Counted from the stretch's first letter, positions 39,284-50,328 are shown. The stretch: 64,000 nucleotides of DNA from Helichrysum umbraculigerum (GCA_949592205.1 CATIUR010000004.1:96432337-96496336), one strand, 5' to 3'. Numbers and translations are program-made. Notes: a model not told the origin generated them from the sequence alone.

Positions 39284-41884
39284 ATGGAGCATCTTCATGA
39301 TTATTATCGTCGCACAAACACCAGGCACAACATTGTTGCATTTTTGGAATCTACGCATAAGAACTCATTGCCTTTTCGGCCGATGATCGAGTTTCTTAGA
39401 CGTTCGAGGATTCATTACGCTATTACAGCTTCAGTACCAGTGTATATGAATCAAATCGAGGAGTTTTATGACCACGCATTTATCAGAACAGAGGACGACA
39501 CTCCGAGGATTGTGACCACTATGTTTGGTCGTGAGATTCAGATTACACAGGATTCAGTTCGCCGTGTTTTGCAGTTTGATGATGCAAACGATATGCCGAC
39601 CGTTTTTGAGACTACTTTTATCTACGGGGGTCTTCAGAGATTGGGTTATCCGGCTGATCAGCTTACTGATTTTCGTAAACAGTATCTCTGTCGGGTTTGG
39701 AGATACTTGGCTCACATTGTAATTGTATGTTTATCTCCGCGAAAAGGAGGATACGATGCTGCAAGTCACATGACGTTATCTCTGATGCTGGCATTAGTTT
39801 ATAACAAGCCGTATAACTTCAGCGGTTATATTTTCGGGAATATGGTTGATAATGTTCGAGCTGGAAAAGAAAAATGGCTGTTATATCCTCGTTTTGTTCA
39901 GCTGTTGTTAAATGATTTGAATCTGGGAATAGCTCCGGATCTAAGATCGTTACTATTTCCAACGCCCATGATGTTACGTGTTTTCAATGACTGTAAGCTG
40001 CCACCAAAAGATTCTCAGATCTTACCTGATCGTGAGTTATTTGGGCACATAGTAAACGAAAACTATGTTGCGCCGCCCGGGGATGGTTATGAGGATGTCG
40101 TTGCTCCTCCGGTCAATGAGGCAGATTTAGTTGATGCTGCTGTAGCTCAAGATTTGGAGGATATTGAGCAAGTTGAAGAGGTTCCAGCTGAGGAATCTGA
40201 TGGTGGTGTTACACCACCTGATTCTCCGGGTGATGTACCACCTCAGAATGCATTGGATGGAATACAGTTGGCTGATCCTCGACGCTTTAAGCGTATTTTG
40301 AGAAGGATTTCTGCGGGGCGTGTTCATATACCGCCTAATCTTGGAAAGCGACCAGCTGGGTCTTCTCCGTCTTATGCTAATTTACCATTGAGAAGACGCC
40401 AGCGAACAGGAATTACCATTCAGGAACCTGGTCACCAAGATCAACAACAACAGCAACAACCGCCTACTGCGATGCTTCAGCAGCTACTTGATCAGATAAC
40501 TCAGATGCACAAGCGTTTTGATGATCAGGCTGCCGTGATTGAAGCTCAAGCTGCTCAAATAAAAGATTTAGAGATAAAAGCAGCTCATGTGCAGGAGTTG
40601 CAGCTAGAACTGAAAGATGTGCATTCTAGGTTGTTAGAATTGGAAGCGGTTACTGTTGTTTCGGGGGAGGAAGGTCAGAGAACCTTAGAAACAAATGTAA
40701 CCCCTCCCCCAGAATCCGAAAATGTAAATCCAGATTCTATTAATGAAAACATTGCTTTGGATTATTTCGTTGATGTTCCAGGACAACCGAGACCCATTTC
40801 GGTTGATTATTCGAATGTTAATCTCACATACATTCAGAGTTTGATAAATCCGGATGATGAAGAAGATAAATCAGTTGATCCGGATGATATAGAGATGGAT
40901 GCTGAGGTTCCAGGGTCAGACGAAGAATATTTGGTTAATCCTCATCAGGAACCAGCACCTGAGCGAGAATCGGAACCAGTTCAGAAACAACCGGCTCAAC
41001 CGTATGATTTTGATGCACCGATCATTGAGTCCGATGATTCTGATGATGACCAAGAGCCTCAAACAGATACTACTCAGGAACAACCAACTGCTGAATCTGT
41101 TTCTGAACAAGCGCAACCGTCTACATCTTCAGAGCGCCCGATGTTTCGAAAGCTCAAGCCTGAATTGAAGATTTGCAAAACATATCAGGTTCGAGGTGAT
41201 TTGACTGGGTTAATCAGAAGTTGGAAGTTTGATGAAGTCAACTTTCTGATTCTTATTAAGCGAAGAGATGGAGTACAGTATTTTCGGCCGAGATTTAACT
41301 GTATTAGCACGCTGCCGAAGGAAGAATTGAATCGTCTTGCTCAACTGAACATTGTTAACCACACTGATGATTTTCGTGGTAACATGTTTCAGAAGATTCT
41401 TAGAAAAGATATCTACAGCAAGAAGTATTTGTGGGTTAGACCAGAGCTGGGAGTTCGTTATTCATACAAGAAAAAGTTGGATTCAAGAACTCAGCAACCG
41501 ATCGTGAAATATCATTATCCTCCAGCTGCTAGTCAGAAAACTGTGCCTTTGCAGTCATTACCACTTGATTTTCTGAAAAGATTACGATATTGGTGGTTTG
41601 ACTCTGTTACTCAAGAAGCAGTCATTGAATATCTTTCGGTTGAAGATCCAGTGATTGAGAAGGGTAATTGGAGTTTATCTGCAAAGTATGGAAGAACGCT
41701 TCGCGTTTTTGATCCGATCAGCCTTATCAATTTGACGAAGAAAGATTTGAAAGCTCTTCACAAAAGTAAGATGGAGTATCATCGTTATGATCAAGAAGAA
41801 GCTTCAAAGTTCGAGAAGGTGGTCGAGATTTGTGTTCGAGTGGGTATTCATGCTGGTGGAGTATTTCCACCAGGTTGGGTTTAA
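39284..41884 (+). CDS. Copia-2 third ORF (env-position protein), 866 aa, intact
   Basis: ATG at 39284 directly follows a splice-acceptor-like AG. The N-terminal domain (about 1-230) has FLRRSRIHYAI, QIEEFYDHAF and LSPRKGGYD. An acidic, Pro-rich linker follows, then a coiled coil (about 395-465, HKRFDDQAAVIEAQAAQI), a second acidic stretch (about 525-620), and a C-terminal domain (about 640-866) with RRDGVQYFRPRF ending PPGWV. Sireviruses often carry an ORF here, called env-like. I see no signal peptide, furin-type site or long membrane segment, so an envelope role is not supported. The N-terminal pattern recalls domains of Athila ORF1-type plant transposon proteins. Function is unknown. It is conserved as a frame in Copia-1 apart from three stops. 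Confidence 0.85.
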   Translation: MEHLHDYYRRTNTRHNIVAFLESTHKNSLPFRPMIEFLRRSRIHYAITASVPVYMNQIEEFYDHAFIRTEDDTPRIVTTMFGREIQITQDSVRRVLQFDDANDMPTVFETTFIYGGLQRLGYPADQLTDFRKQYLCRVWRYLAHIVIVCLSPRKGGYDAASHMTLSLMLALVYNKPYNFSGYIFGNMVDNVRAGKEKWLLYPRFVQLLLNDLNLGIAPDLRSLLFPTPMMLRVFNDCKLPPKDSQILPDRELFGHIVNENYVAPPGDGYEDVVAPPVNEADLVDAAVAQDLEDIEQVEEVPAEESDGGVTPPDSPGDVPPQNALDGIQLADPRRFKRILRRISAGRVHIPPNLGKRPAGSSPSYANLPLRRRQRTGITIQEPGHQDQQQQQQPPTAMLQQLLDQITQMHKRFDDQAAVIEAQAAQIKDLEIKAAHVQELQLELKDVHSRLLELEAVTVVSGEEGQRTLETNVTPPPESENVNPDSINENIALDYFVDVPGQPRPISVDYSNVNLTYIQSLINPDDEEDKSVDPDDIEMDAEVPGSDEEYLVNPHQEPAPERESEPVQKQPAQPYDFDAPIIESDDSDDDQEPQTDTTQEQPTAESVSEQAQPSTSSERPMFRKLKPELKICKTYQVRGDLTGLIRSWKFDEVNFLILIKRRDGVQYFRPRFNCISTLPKEELNRLAQLNIVNHTDDFRGNMFQKILRKDIYSKKYLWVRPELGVRYSYKKKLDSRTQQPIVKYHYPPAASQKTVPLQSLPLDFLKRLRYWWFDSVTQEAVIEYLSVEDPVIEKGNWSLSAKYGRTLRVFDPISLINLTKKDLKALHKSKMEYHRYDQEEASKFEKVVEICVRVGIHAGGVFPPGWV

Positions 41885-41914
41885 ACTGAAGATGTTTTTG
41901 AAGACCAAGCTGAA

Positions 41915-41928
41915 GACACGGGGGAGTT
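41915..41928 (+). other. Copia-2 polypurine tract
   Basis: GACACGGGGGAGTT directly before the 3' LTR, the usual plus-strand primer site. The same tract stands before the Copia-1 LTR. Confidence 0.8.
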
Positions 41929-42378
41929 TGTTGATACATGTTTGTGTGTCTGTCAGTTGGTCTATTGAGTTGTAAGTGTCGTTAGTTAGTTTTATTAGAA
42001 AAGTTATTTTCTGTATTTGCGACACTTAAGTTTAGCATTAGGCGACACTTGCCTTAGTGACGCATAGCGACACTTAGGTAAGTGACGCATGAGGGCGGCG
42101 ACATGCGACACTTCCCAAGTGACGCATGTCTGCCGATTTTGTTTTAGTATAAATTGAAACCTATGGGTTTTCGGCTAGGGTTGACGAAACCCTAGCATCA
42201 TTTGTCGACTAAGCACTTCTGTAAACAGTTTCAATACGATTTACAAGCTAATATACTCGTTTACTTTGATTAATCATTGTTTTCGGTTTGAGTTTATTAC
42301 TTGTTTGTGTAATTGATTGATTCCGCCAATCTATTACTATCGATCAACACTCAGATCCACATCCAGGGGGCACTCTCA
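41929..42378 (+). repeat. Copia-2 3' LTR
   Basis: Identical by eye to 29632-30081 over 450 bp. It is followed by target duplication GGTAA (42379-42383). Confidence 0.95.
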
Positions 42379-44767
42379 GGTAATAACCAGCAAGACCTAA
42401 GAATTGTCTCACTTCGGTTGGAGTGGTCGGTGACTCCCAGCCCTTGATTGCTTCAATCTTGGCGGGATCAACATGAATTCCCTGGTTGTCAATCACGTGT
42501 CCAAGGAATTGAACGGTTCGAATCCAGAACTCACACTTAGAGAATTTAGCATATAACTCTTCGTGTCTAAGGAGTCCTAGAATGGTTTTCAGATGTTGAG
42601 CATGTTCCTGCTCATTGCGAGAGTAAATCAGGATGTCATCTATAAACACAATGACGAATTTGTCAAGATACGGTTTGCACACCCGATTCATAAGGTCCAT
42701 GAATATGGCCGGTGCGTTGGTCAAACCGAATGGCATTACTTGGAATTCGTAATGCCCGTAATGAGTTCGGAAGGCTGTCTTTGGAATATCATTGTCGCTG
42801 ACTCGGAGTTGATGATAACCTGACCGTAGATCCATCTTTGAATAAACACTTGATCCCTGGAGCTGGTCAAATAGGTCATCGATTCTAGGAAGCAGGTACC
42901 GAATCTTTATGGTTAGCTTATTCAGCTCTCGGTAATCGATACACATGCGGAAAGATCCATCTTTCTTTTTCACGAATAAGACCGGAGCTCCCCATGGCGA
43001 GGAACTTGGTCGAATAAATCCTCTGTCCAGGAGTTCCTGTAGTTGGTTAGACAACTCCTGCATTTCGGATGGTGATAGACGGTAAGGGGCTCGTGCCACG
43101 GGTGCAGCTCCTGGCACAAGTTCGATTTGAAATTCAATTTGTCTAGGTGGTGGAAGTCCGGGCAAGTCATCAGGAAAGACTTCCGGGAAATCCCGCACGA
43201 TTGGAACATCCTCAAGTCGCTTCTCCTCCGACTTATTCTCCGTTACATGTGCGAGGATGGCTAGATACCCTTTTCGTAGATATTTTCTAGTTTTGAGGCA
43301 GGATACAATATTCAGATTCCGTCTGCCGGTCTCCCCTTGTAGGACTAAGGTTCCACCGGAGACAAGAGGTATGCGAACAAGTTTGTCATAACAGATGATT
43401 TCAGCTCGGTGCTTGGATAACCAATCCATACCAACAATAATATCGAAGCTGCCGATCTCGACAGGGATTAAATCAATGGGAAAAATTTCGTTCGTAAGGG
43501 TGAGTGTATAGTTGCGTATGATGCTATCAGTCTCAATAAGTTTGCCGTTAGCTAATTCTACAATGTATTTAGCATCTAAGGCAGTGGGAGCTATATCAAG
43601 TAAAGGGTTAAATTTCTCAGAAATGAAGCTTCTATCGGCACCAGTATCAAATAATACGGAAGCAGTAAGGTCGTTGAGAAGGAACGTACCCGTCACGACA
43701 TTCGGGTCTTGTCTGGGTTCTTCAGCATTGATAACGAATGCTCTACCGCGAGCAGGGTTGTTGTTGTTTTTCAGCTTTGGGCAATCTTTCTTAAAATGCC
43801 CTGAATTTCCGCACCCAAAGCAGGCCCTTGGTGCATTTGTGTTGGGAGTAGGAACATTGGCCCGGCAATCCTTGGCTAGATGCCCAAACCGTTTGCAGTT
43901 AGAGCAAGGGCAAGAACCGTCATGATGGCGGTTGCATTTGGAACAGTAAGGTCTGTTCCCGCTGTACCCCTTCTTCTCTGAAGTCCCCGACGAATAAGCC
44001 TTAACAGACTCAGGCTTCTTGTTGGTGAGTTTGTTGGATGAGTTGGGGTTTCCTTCCCATTTGCGTTTGTTGTTTGTAGATGGGGTTGAAGTTGTGCCAC
44101 GGCGGACAGAATTTGCCGTTAGCTCATGAGCTATACGAATGGCGCTCTGAATAGTACCCGGTTTGGATGAAGTCACCAGGTCTTGGAGTCTCTCGGGAAG
44201 TCCATCAACGTATTTCTCGATCCTCTTGTACTCAGGATCGACCATGGTTGGGCACAGAAGTGCCAGTTGGTGGCAACGGTTGGTGTAACCGGTGATGTCA
44301 TCACCCTGCATTTTGTGGTTCCAGAATTCCAATTCCAGCTGTTTCAATTCATCCCTGGGGCAGTACTCGCCCCTCAACATCTCCTTCAACTCCTCCCACG
44401 GGAGTTTGTAAGCATTAGCAACACCCACTGTCTGGGCATAGGTGTTCCACCAGGTGAGTGCGGTGTCAGTAAAGGTACTAACGGAGAATTTAACCTTGTC
44501 TCCCTCCGCACAATTGCAGATAAGAAATATAGATTCGACTTTCTCGATCCAGCGTACCAGACCGATAGCTCCCTTAGTACCTGCAAAGTTCAGAGGTTTG
44601 CAGTTCTGGAAGTCTTTGTAAGAACAGGGTTTGGGTTGTGGTCCATTGTTAGCTGTATCTTCGCTACCAGGAGTTGAGGTCCGGGTAGCTAGGACTTGGG
44701 CCACACTACGGGCAATCAGACCCGCAATTTCGGCTTCACTGAGGGTGATCTGTCGACGAGGAGGCAT
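42379..44767 (-). pseudogene. Gypsy D gag-protease-RT, 5' half (split by Copia-2)
   Basis: Start ATG 44767 (MPPRRQITLSEAEIAG); the longer frame to 44887 is leader. Capsid region with GLVRWIEKVESI; zinc knuckles CSNCKRFGHLAKDC and CFGCGNSGHFKKDC (about residues 285-330); protease LFDTGADRSFI near 374; RT from about 575 with SPWGAPVLFVKKKDGSF and catalytic FIDD near 709. No stop or frameshift is seen up to the Copia-2 insertion at 42379. The gene continues at 27606-29631. D, unlike C, shows no decay in this part, so Copia-2 is the only visible lesion of its gag-pol. Confidence 0.9.
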
Positions 44768-45031
44768 GATGCTGAACAAGAAAAGAACAAGGAGAGAGGA
44801 ATAAGATATTTGTATGAAATTATGATATGTCACAAGTGTAAATGATGAGATACACGATAACAGTACGAAGTGACAATCACATTTCATTTAGATAAACAAG
44901 TTGAATACAAGGTACGGGTTTCCAAAAGATTACAGAGTAACAGTAGTACAAAAGTGCCGGGAATTGTTACATCCGGTTGAATTACATAGGCCCTAATAAA
45001 GTAGTTAGCTGGTTATAAGTTACAGACTGAT

Positions 45032-45505
45032 CTAATCTTGATGCAGATTAATCTGTTCCATCAGCGCGACAAGGCGGTCCACGGTTTCTGCTAGTCTGTT
45101 GGTTTGCCTGGCGTTGTCTTCCACCAAGGCCAGTCGTTGCACTAGTGCTCGAGAGTGATCCTCAGTCTCCTGTGAACGCTGTTCACATTCCTCTAGTCGG
45201 TTTCTTACGAGTTCATCCGCACCTAATTCGGCGGTCATTGAATCCTGAATTATGCTTACAGAGAGGTTGGTATCCTCTTGTTCCCGCTGGAGTTGGGATA
45301 TGTGATTAAGTGCTTGGCGAAGCAGGTGGGTCATTCGGTGTTATTCCCGTTCGAGATTCTCGAGTCATTGCTCCTGACGGCGGAGTTGAGTAGTCAACAC
45401 TGGCACTGTGAGATGTGCCGAGTTCTGAGAGTTATGAACAGAATAGGTGACCTTGTGTTCCTCCTGGCTACTCGTGGGTTTCGTGACCCACGTGAGTGAG
45501 AGTGT
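45032..45505 (-). pseudogene. Gypsy D coiled-coil ORF, truncated with stops
   Basis: It matches the ORF at 24389-24901 but lacks the first nine or so codons, which were replaced by F sequence. It has a 13-bp deletion near 45448 and two in-frame stops relative to C (near 45341 and 45366). The C-terminal part reads RLALVEDNARQTNRLAE like C. Confidence 0.75.
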
Positions 45506-45545
45506 TGAGGAGGAACATACCCGTGAGGAGGAACATACCCGTGAC
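45500..45545 (-). other. Recombination junction between Gypsy D and Gypsy F
   Basis: To the left, sequence follows C/D up to GAGTGAGAGTGT. To the right it follows I/F from TGAGGAGGAACATACC. An 18-bp segment GAGGAACATACCCGTGAG is present twice in tandem at the join but once in I (62157-62175). Confidence 0.8.
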
Positions 45546-46631
45546 CACATTCGGGTCTTGACGGGCGTCCCCAGAGTTGAGTACAAAGGCTCTACCTTTG
45601 GCGTTGTTGTTGTTGCTGCCCTTGTACATCAGTTTTGGGCACTCGTTCTTGTAGTGTCCAGGGTTTCCACATTCGAAGCAGGCTTTAGGTGGCCTAGTGT
45701 TGTTGTTGGGATTGTTGTTGGTAGGAGATCAGCAATCTTTGGTGAGTTGGCCGTACCTCTTGCAATTGTGGCAAAAGGGACCACAAGGACCTTCATGGTG
45801 GTGGCTGCACTTGGAACAGTAAGGCTTGTTCCCAATGTAACCCCATTTGTTATCAGTGGTGGAGTTGTAGGCTTTGATGGTGTCGGGTTTCTTGTTTGGG
45901 TGGTTGTTGTGGTTGTCGGACCACTTTCGTTTGAGTTGAGTTGAGGATGAAGTGGGTGGTTCTGGATCCTCGTTCATGGCCATGAGTTCATGGGCCAATC
46001 GGAAGGCACCATCAATGGTGGCTTGGTTTGACGAGGCGACGTTCCCCCGGACAGGTTCCGGAAGACCGCGGATGTATTTTCTGATCTTGTCAGACTCGGT
46101 GCTGACCATGGCTGGGCGAAGGATGGTAAGCTGTTGGAATCTGGCGGTGTATCCGTCAATATTAGTACCCTGCACCTTTAGGTGCCAGAATTCTTCCTCC
46201 AGCTTTTGGAGTTGTTCGATTGGGCAATACTTAGCAGTGAGCATATTCTTCAGCTCTTCCCAAGGTAGCAAGTAGGCGGTGTCGATACCCACAGACTGGA
46301 CATACGAGTTCCACCAAGAGAGGGCATCATCTTCTAGGGTGCAGGTGGCAAATTTGACTTTGTCATCCTCCGCACATTTGCTGATGCGGAAGACAATTTC
46401 CATCCTCTCGAACCATCTGACCAGCCCGATGGCTCCTTCAGTTCCCTTGAAGCTTGAGGGTTTGCAGTTCTGGAAATCCTTGTAGGAACAAGGCTTAGCG
46501 GCGGTGGTTTCAGCTATATCGCTGTTTCTCCCGGAGTTCTGTGAAGTATTCCGAGCCAAGGCTTCAGTCACAGCCTGAGTGATGAGTGACGTAAGCTGAG
46601 CGTCGGAGTATGGTCTCGTCTTGGGTGGCAT
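45513..46631 (-). pseudogene. Gypsy F gag and start of protease region, broken
   Basis: Start ATG 46631 (MPPKTRPYSDAQLTSL). 300 codons lead to a TGA at 45729 directly after the first zinc-knuckle region (LTKDC). The sequence goes on to a second knuckle (CFECGNPGHYKNEC) and stops at the D junction before the protease active site. The same TGA is found in fragment I, so it predates both copies. In D the equivalent codon is CGA. The product is related to J Gag but from a different subfamily. Confidence 0.82.
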
Positions 46632-46913
46632 GATTCTTCAACAAAAGAAATGAAGATATATTAGATTTTGTAAGAAAGTTGTATTTATCACAGATGTTTA
46701 TGTATAAAAGCGGTAATACACAACATCAATATGAAAATGGCAATTAATATAACTTGGAACAGTAGGAATATTTGATAGATAATACGAGTTCAAAAGGTTA
46801 CATCCCACGGATGTATTACAAAAGGTGTCGGAAATTGTTACATCCGACCGAATTATAGAGTGGCGCTTAGATAGTTATTAGATTACAAGATAGATTACAA
46901 GACAAGGACTACT

Positions 46914-47408
46914 CTAGTCTCGACGTAGATCAATCTGTTCCATCATTTCAACAAGACGATCCACAGTATTTGCAAGTCTGCTAGCTTGTCGGGCGTTATC
47001 TTATGCCAGGACTAGTCGTTGCACTAAACTGCGAACGTATTCCTCTGCTTCCCGTGAGCGTTGCTCACATTCTTCTAGCCTCTGTTGCAAAAGGGCGGTT
47101 TCTAAGCTTATCTCCACTATCTTGTCGCGAAGGACATCCACGTTGTTAATGGTGGTTTCGTGGTCCTCGGAGACTTGGTTGATGCGCTCGAGGGATGTAA
47201 GTCTCCATTTTTCGTTGGTTTCTTGGAGTTCGATGTCCATGGTGTTAAGCTGTTGTTCGTGACGGTGTAGCCTAGCAGCTAAACCCGGTAGAGTGAAGTG
47301 CGCGGGATATGGGCCAGCTCGAGGCAACCTGGGGCTCCTCCTAGCTACCCTCGGGTTTTGAGATCCATAAGGATGAGATTGCGATGAATTGGATGGTGTG
47401 TTTGCCAT
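46914..47408 (-). pseudogene. Gypsy F coiled-coil ORF with one stop
   Basis: Start ATG 47408 (MANTPSNSSQSHPYG), final stop TAG 46914, 165 codons in one frame with TAA at 47001. The basic N-terminus and Gln/Glu/Arg-rich coiled coil are like the ORF in C. Fragment I has the same internal TAA. Confidence 0.75.
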
Positions 47409-47738
47409 TCTGAGACAAAGCGTTAAAGAAAGTGAGGCCTATCTATGTATATAGATAATAATATGACATAATAGTCTAGGGTGTCTAACACAGACATGTT
47501 TGAGTCTCGGTTCTCTCGAGGTCAGAGTCAACTAGTGTATCCCCGTTCAACATAATCGTTTTATACCTTACATCATTTTTCCTTAATTGTACATAGTTGA
47601 TCAGGCTATGATAAATTAAAGTCGTATGCTGTAATTCCTGAACCAGTCATGCCTAATAAAGAAATACTGCCTAACGGTCATAGTCTAGGCCACTAAATGC
47701 AACCTAGTTCACTATAACCTTAGGCTCTGATACCAATC
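47409..47738 (-). other. Gypsy F leader and primer-binding site
   Basis: The PBS complement GGCTCTGATACCAA stands two bases from the LTR at 47739. The rest is non-coding leader, similar to 24902-25221 of Gypsy C. Confidence 0.8.
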
Positions 47739-50294
47739 TGTAACACCCCCAAATTTACTGTTTAGCGGAAGCATACATTGGGTGTTACTAATCAAATATC
47801 AAAGCACACAAGATATAGCAAACGACTCTATATGCGTCGTTTTAACAAAATACATTAATGTATGAAATGTTTACAACATTTAAAGCTGTACATAGCTCGT
47901 GTTCGATTAAATGAGAGATTTCAGTACATAAGTACTTGTACAAAATATACTAATGCAAGAAAATCTCTAATGTCTGCATGCTGACTCGAGCTATAGTAAT
48001 CCTGAGGCAGTCCAATCTACTGCTGGGTGCCTGTGATACATGCTAAAATGGGTCAGCTAAAAGCTGGTGAGCTCACAGGTTTGAAATCAGATAATATCGT
48101 AAGAACCGCAAGATTTAAGTAATGATTTTCATCCAGCAAATAAATAGTAATGTATATAGCCATGAGCACATAGTCTGAGCTTAGAATTCCGAGCGAGGTG
48201 CCTCCACGAGTGCCTAATCTACACTGTCCTGAACACTTATTAGTACATCCGTTTACCCAGTTAGTGCATGCTAACCAGGAAGAGGAGGGTCAATCCTATA
48301 TGGTACCATATACTAGTAATCACGCTACAATGTATTACCAAACTATGCTGACGGAGGACTTTGAAATGACTAGTTGAAAACAACTCATGTAGTATATTGA
48401 AAAGTTGTACTTGTGTTCACTTGTTAAAAATAAGCATTGAATCACACCCCTGACTGAAAACGGTAAAAAGAGGGGCTATGAGACTCACCTGAGTCTTGAA
48501 GCGTTTAGTCAATAAAGGTACGATGCTTAATCAAGTAGTGAGATGTCCGCTGACTGATAACCTAAGGGTGTCCACGACACGCGATGGTTATAAACGTGAG
48601 TAGGTATCTATCAAGACTACCTTGTAGTTGTCCGTCCAACTAGAATGTCCAAATTACTATGATTTGGTTGATGTGTTTAAGTATTTGAAAACGTGTACGG
48701 TCCATTGGTGATTAGTTGTAATAATAATGTTAACATTATCATTCTGATTTCAAATAGATATACTTAAAAAGTATGTATAAACTTTAGGTGACGGGGGTTC
48801 GCATTTCCAGGGGTGGCAACCCCTGGCGGGGTCCAAGGGGCTGGCCCCTGGTTGGGGTCGAGATGCCAAATCAGCTCGAAGATTTTTTTTTATTTCTACT
48901 AAATTGCTTTGGTGAAAAACGCATCTGGAATTTAATTTGGGTGAAATCAAGTGATAAAATTTTAGGTCTCGACACTTAGTAAAAATTGGTTTGAAACCTT
49001 CTATTTTTAGCGTCACTTATAGCGACACTTAAGGCTTAGGCGACACTCAGGAAGTGTCGCATGAAATGACGGATTCTGATTAATGGCGTCACTTGTGCAA
49101 GTGACGCATAGAGTGCGACACTTAAGGAAGTGTCGGTTGTAAGTGTCGGTACAAGTGTCATGAGTCACTAAGGTTAGTGACGGGTGAAATCAGTTCTCGA
49201 TTGTAGGCGTCACTTGGATAAGTGATGCTATAAGTGTCGGTTCATAGTGATGGGTATTGAATTTGCGACACTTAGGCAAGTGACGCAAAATTAGGGCTTT
49301 TAGCGACACTCAATGCGTCACTTAAGTGACGCACGAAATGACGCTATACTGCAGTCGTTTTTGCGACACTTAAAGCTGTTGACGGATTTTTAAGCTAAAA
49401 ATGAGTTTTCCGGCCACCGTTCGGTCCGATTCTTTTACCCAACCCTTATATGGACATTAAAAGTTATTATAAACAACAAATAAGTAAAAATATTAAGAAT
49501 CAAGAGGTTTCGGGATTTTGTCGGAAACTTACAAAGTGGCGAATGGAAATTCCGAAAAGATAGCGTTGTAGATCGTGTTGCCGTGGTTCTTTTATTCCAA
49601 ATAAGCGTGAAGATTGGAGGTCGTTTGATGGTAGTATTTGGTGATTTAGTGTGGTGGTGTTGGTAGTTGTTTAGAGAGAAAAGAAGGAAGAGAGAGAGAG
49701 TGGAGATGGTGAGAATGAGGAAGGGAGGAGGTGATGACCCCCTTTTTGGCTGATTTTCGTGGGGTCCACGGGTGTGGGCTTCACAAATTTTAACCCCGTG
49801 TATTCGCGCTCCGTGCGGTGTTCGTTTTCCCGATGATTTAAACCTTAAATAATTATTTAAAACATTTAATTATACGTTTTAAAATGAAATTAATTACTCG
49901 ATAATTTGGTTGAAGTATTTTATCAAAATACTTAATATTAGAGTTATAACTATAACTTTAACTTGTTTGCTTTGTTTGTGCGTTTAATTCCTTTAATCGC
50001 ATAAAATGTTTGTACGATACGAGTTGTGTACGAAATATTATAAAAATAATATTTTGGATATAATTGCGTTATTAAATAATGTTATATTATTTAATAAAAT
50101 TTGTTCACCAACGTCCGTATTTAATTGAGTCGAATTTCATTCGATTTGAAAGTTGTACGATTTAATCAAATCGCATAATCGTATATATTCGACAATATAC
50201 ATTTTGATACATTAATTAGCATAACACAGAACTAATTACATGTATTACAAAGGGTTAGGCACTAATTACTAGTCCTAATTTGACGGGTGTCACA
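47739..50294 (-). repeat. Gypsy LTR shared by F (5') and G (3')
   Basis: 2556 bp, TGTAACACCCCC to GGTGTCACA, related to but clearly diverged from 25222-27572. F's PBS is on its left and G's purine tract (complement CTCCCCCTGTTAG) on its right. Confidence 0.88.
49008..49375 (-). repeat. GCGTCACTT / GCGACACTT / AAGTGACGC array in the F/G LTR
   Basis: About twenty copies in both orientations occur. The motif set is the same as in Copia-2, although this LTR belongs to a Ty3/Gypsy element. Confidence 0.78.
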
Positions 50295-50328
50295 TTCTCC
50301 CCCTGTTAGAAGAATTTCGTCCCGAAAT

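Larger units (their letters stand above)
29632..42378 (+). mobile_element. Copia-2: complete Sirevirus-like element with three intact ORFs
   Basis: 12,747 bp. The LTRs (29632-30081, 41929-42378) are 450 bp each and identical by eye. The target duplication GGTAA is present on both sides (29627-29631 and 42379-42383). There is an initiator tRNA-Met PBS, a purine tract before the 3' LTR, long gag, pol in a different frame, and a third ORF after pol. These are features of the Sirevirus genus of Ty1/Copia. With intact ORFs and identical LTRs it is the youngest insertion here and may be competent. Confidence 0.95.
27573..45505 (-). mobile_element. Gypsy D: Tekay-like element interrupted by Copia-2, 5' end replaced
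   Basis: Minus strand. From right to left it has a truncated coiled-coil ORF, gag-pol, the purine tract AACAAGGGGAGAA (complement at 27573-27585) and the 3' LTR 25222-27572. Copia-2 (29632-42378) lies inside pol with target duplication GGTAA. At about 45505 D is joined to Gypsy F sequence instead of its own leader and 5' LTR. Confidence 0.87.

Noticed and set aside
39284..41884. True viral envelope glycoprotein
   Set aside because: No signal peptide, membrane anchor or cleavage site is visible; the label env-like reflects position only.
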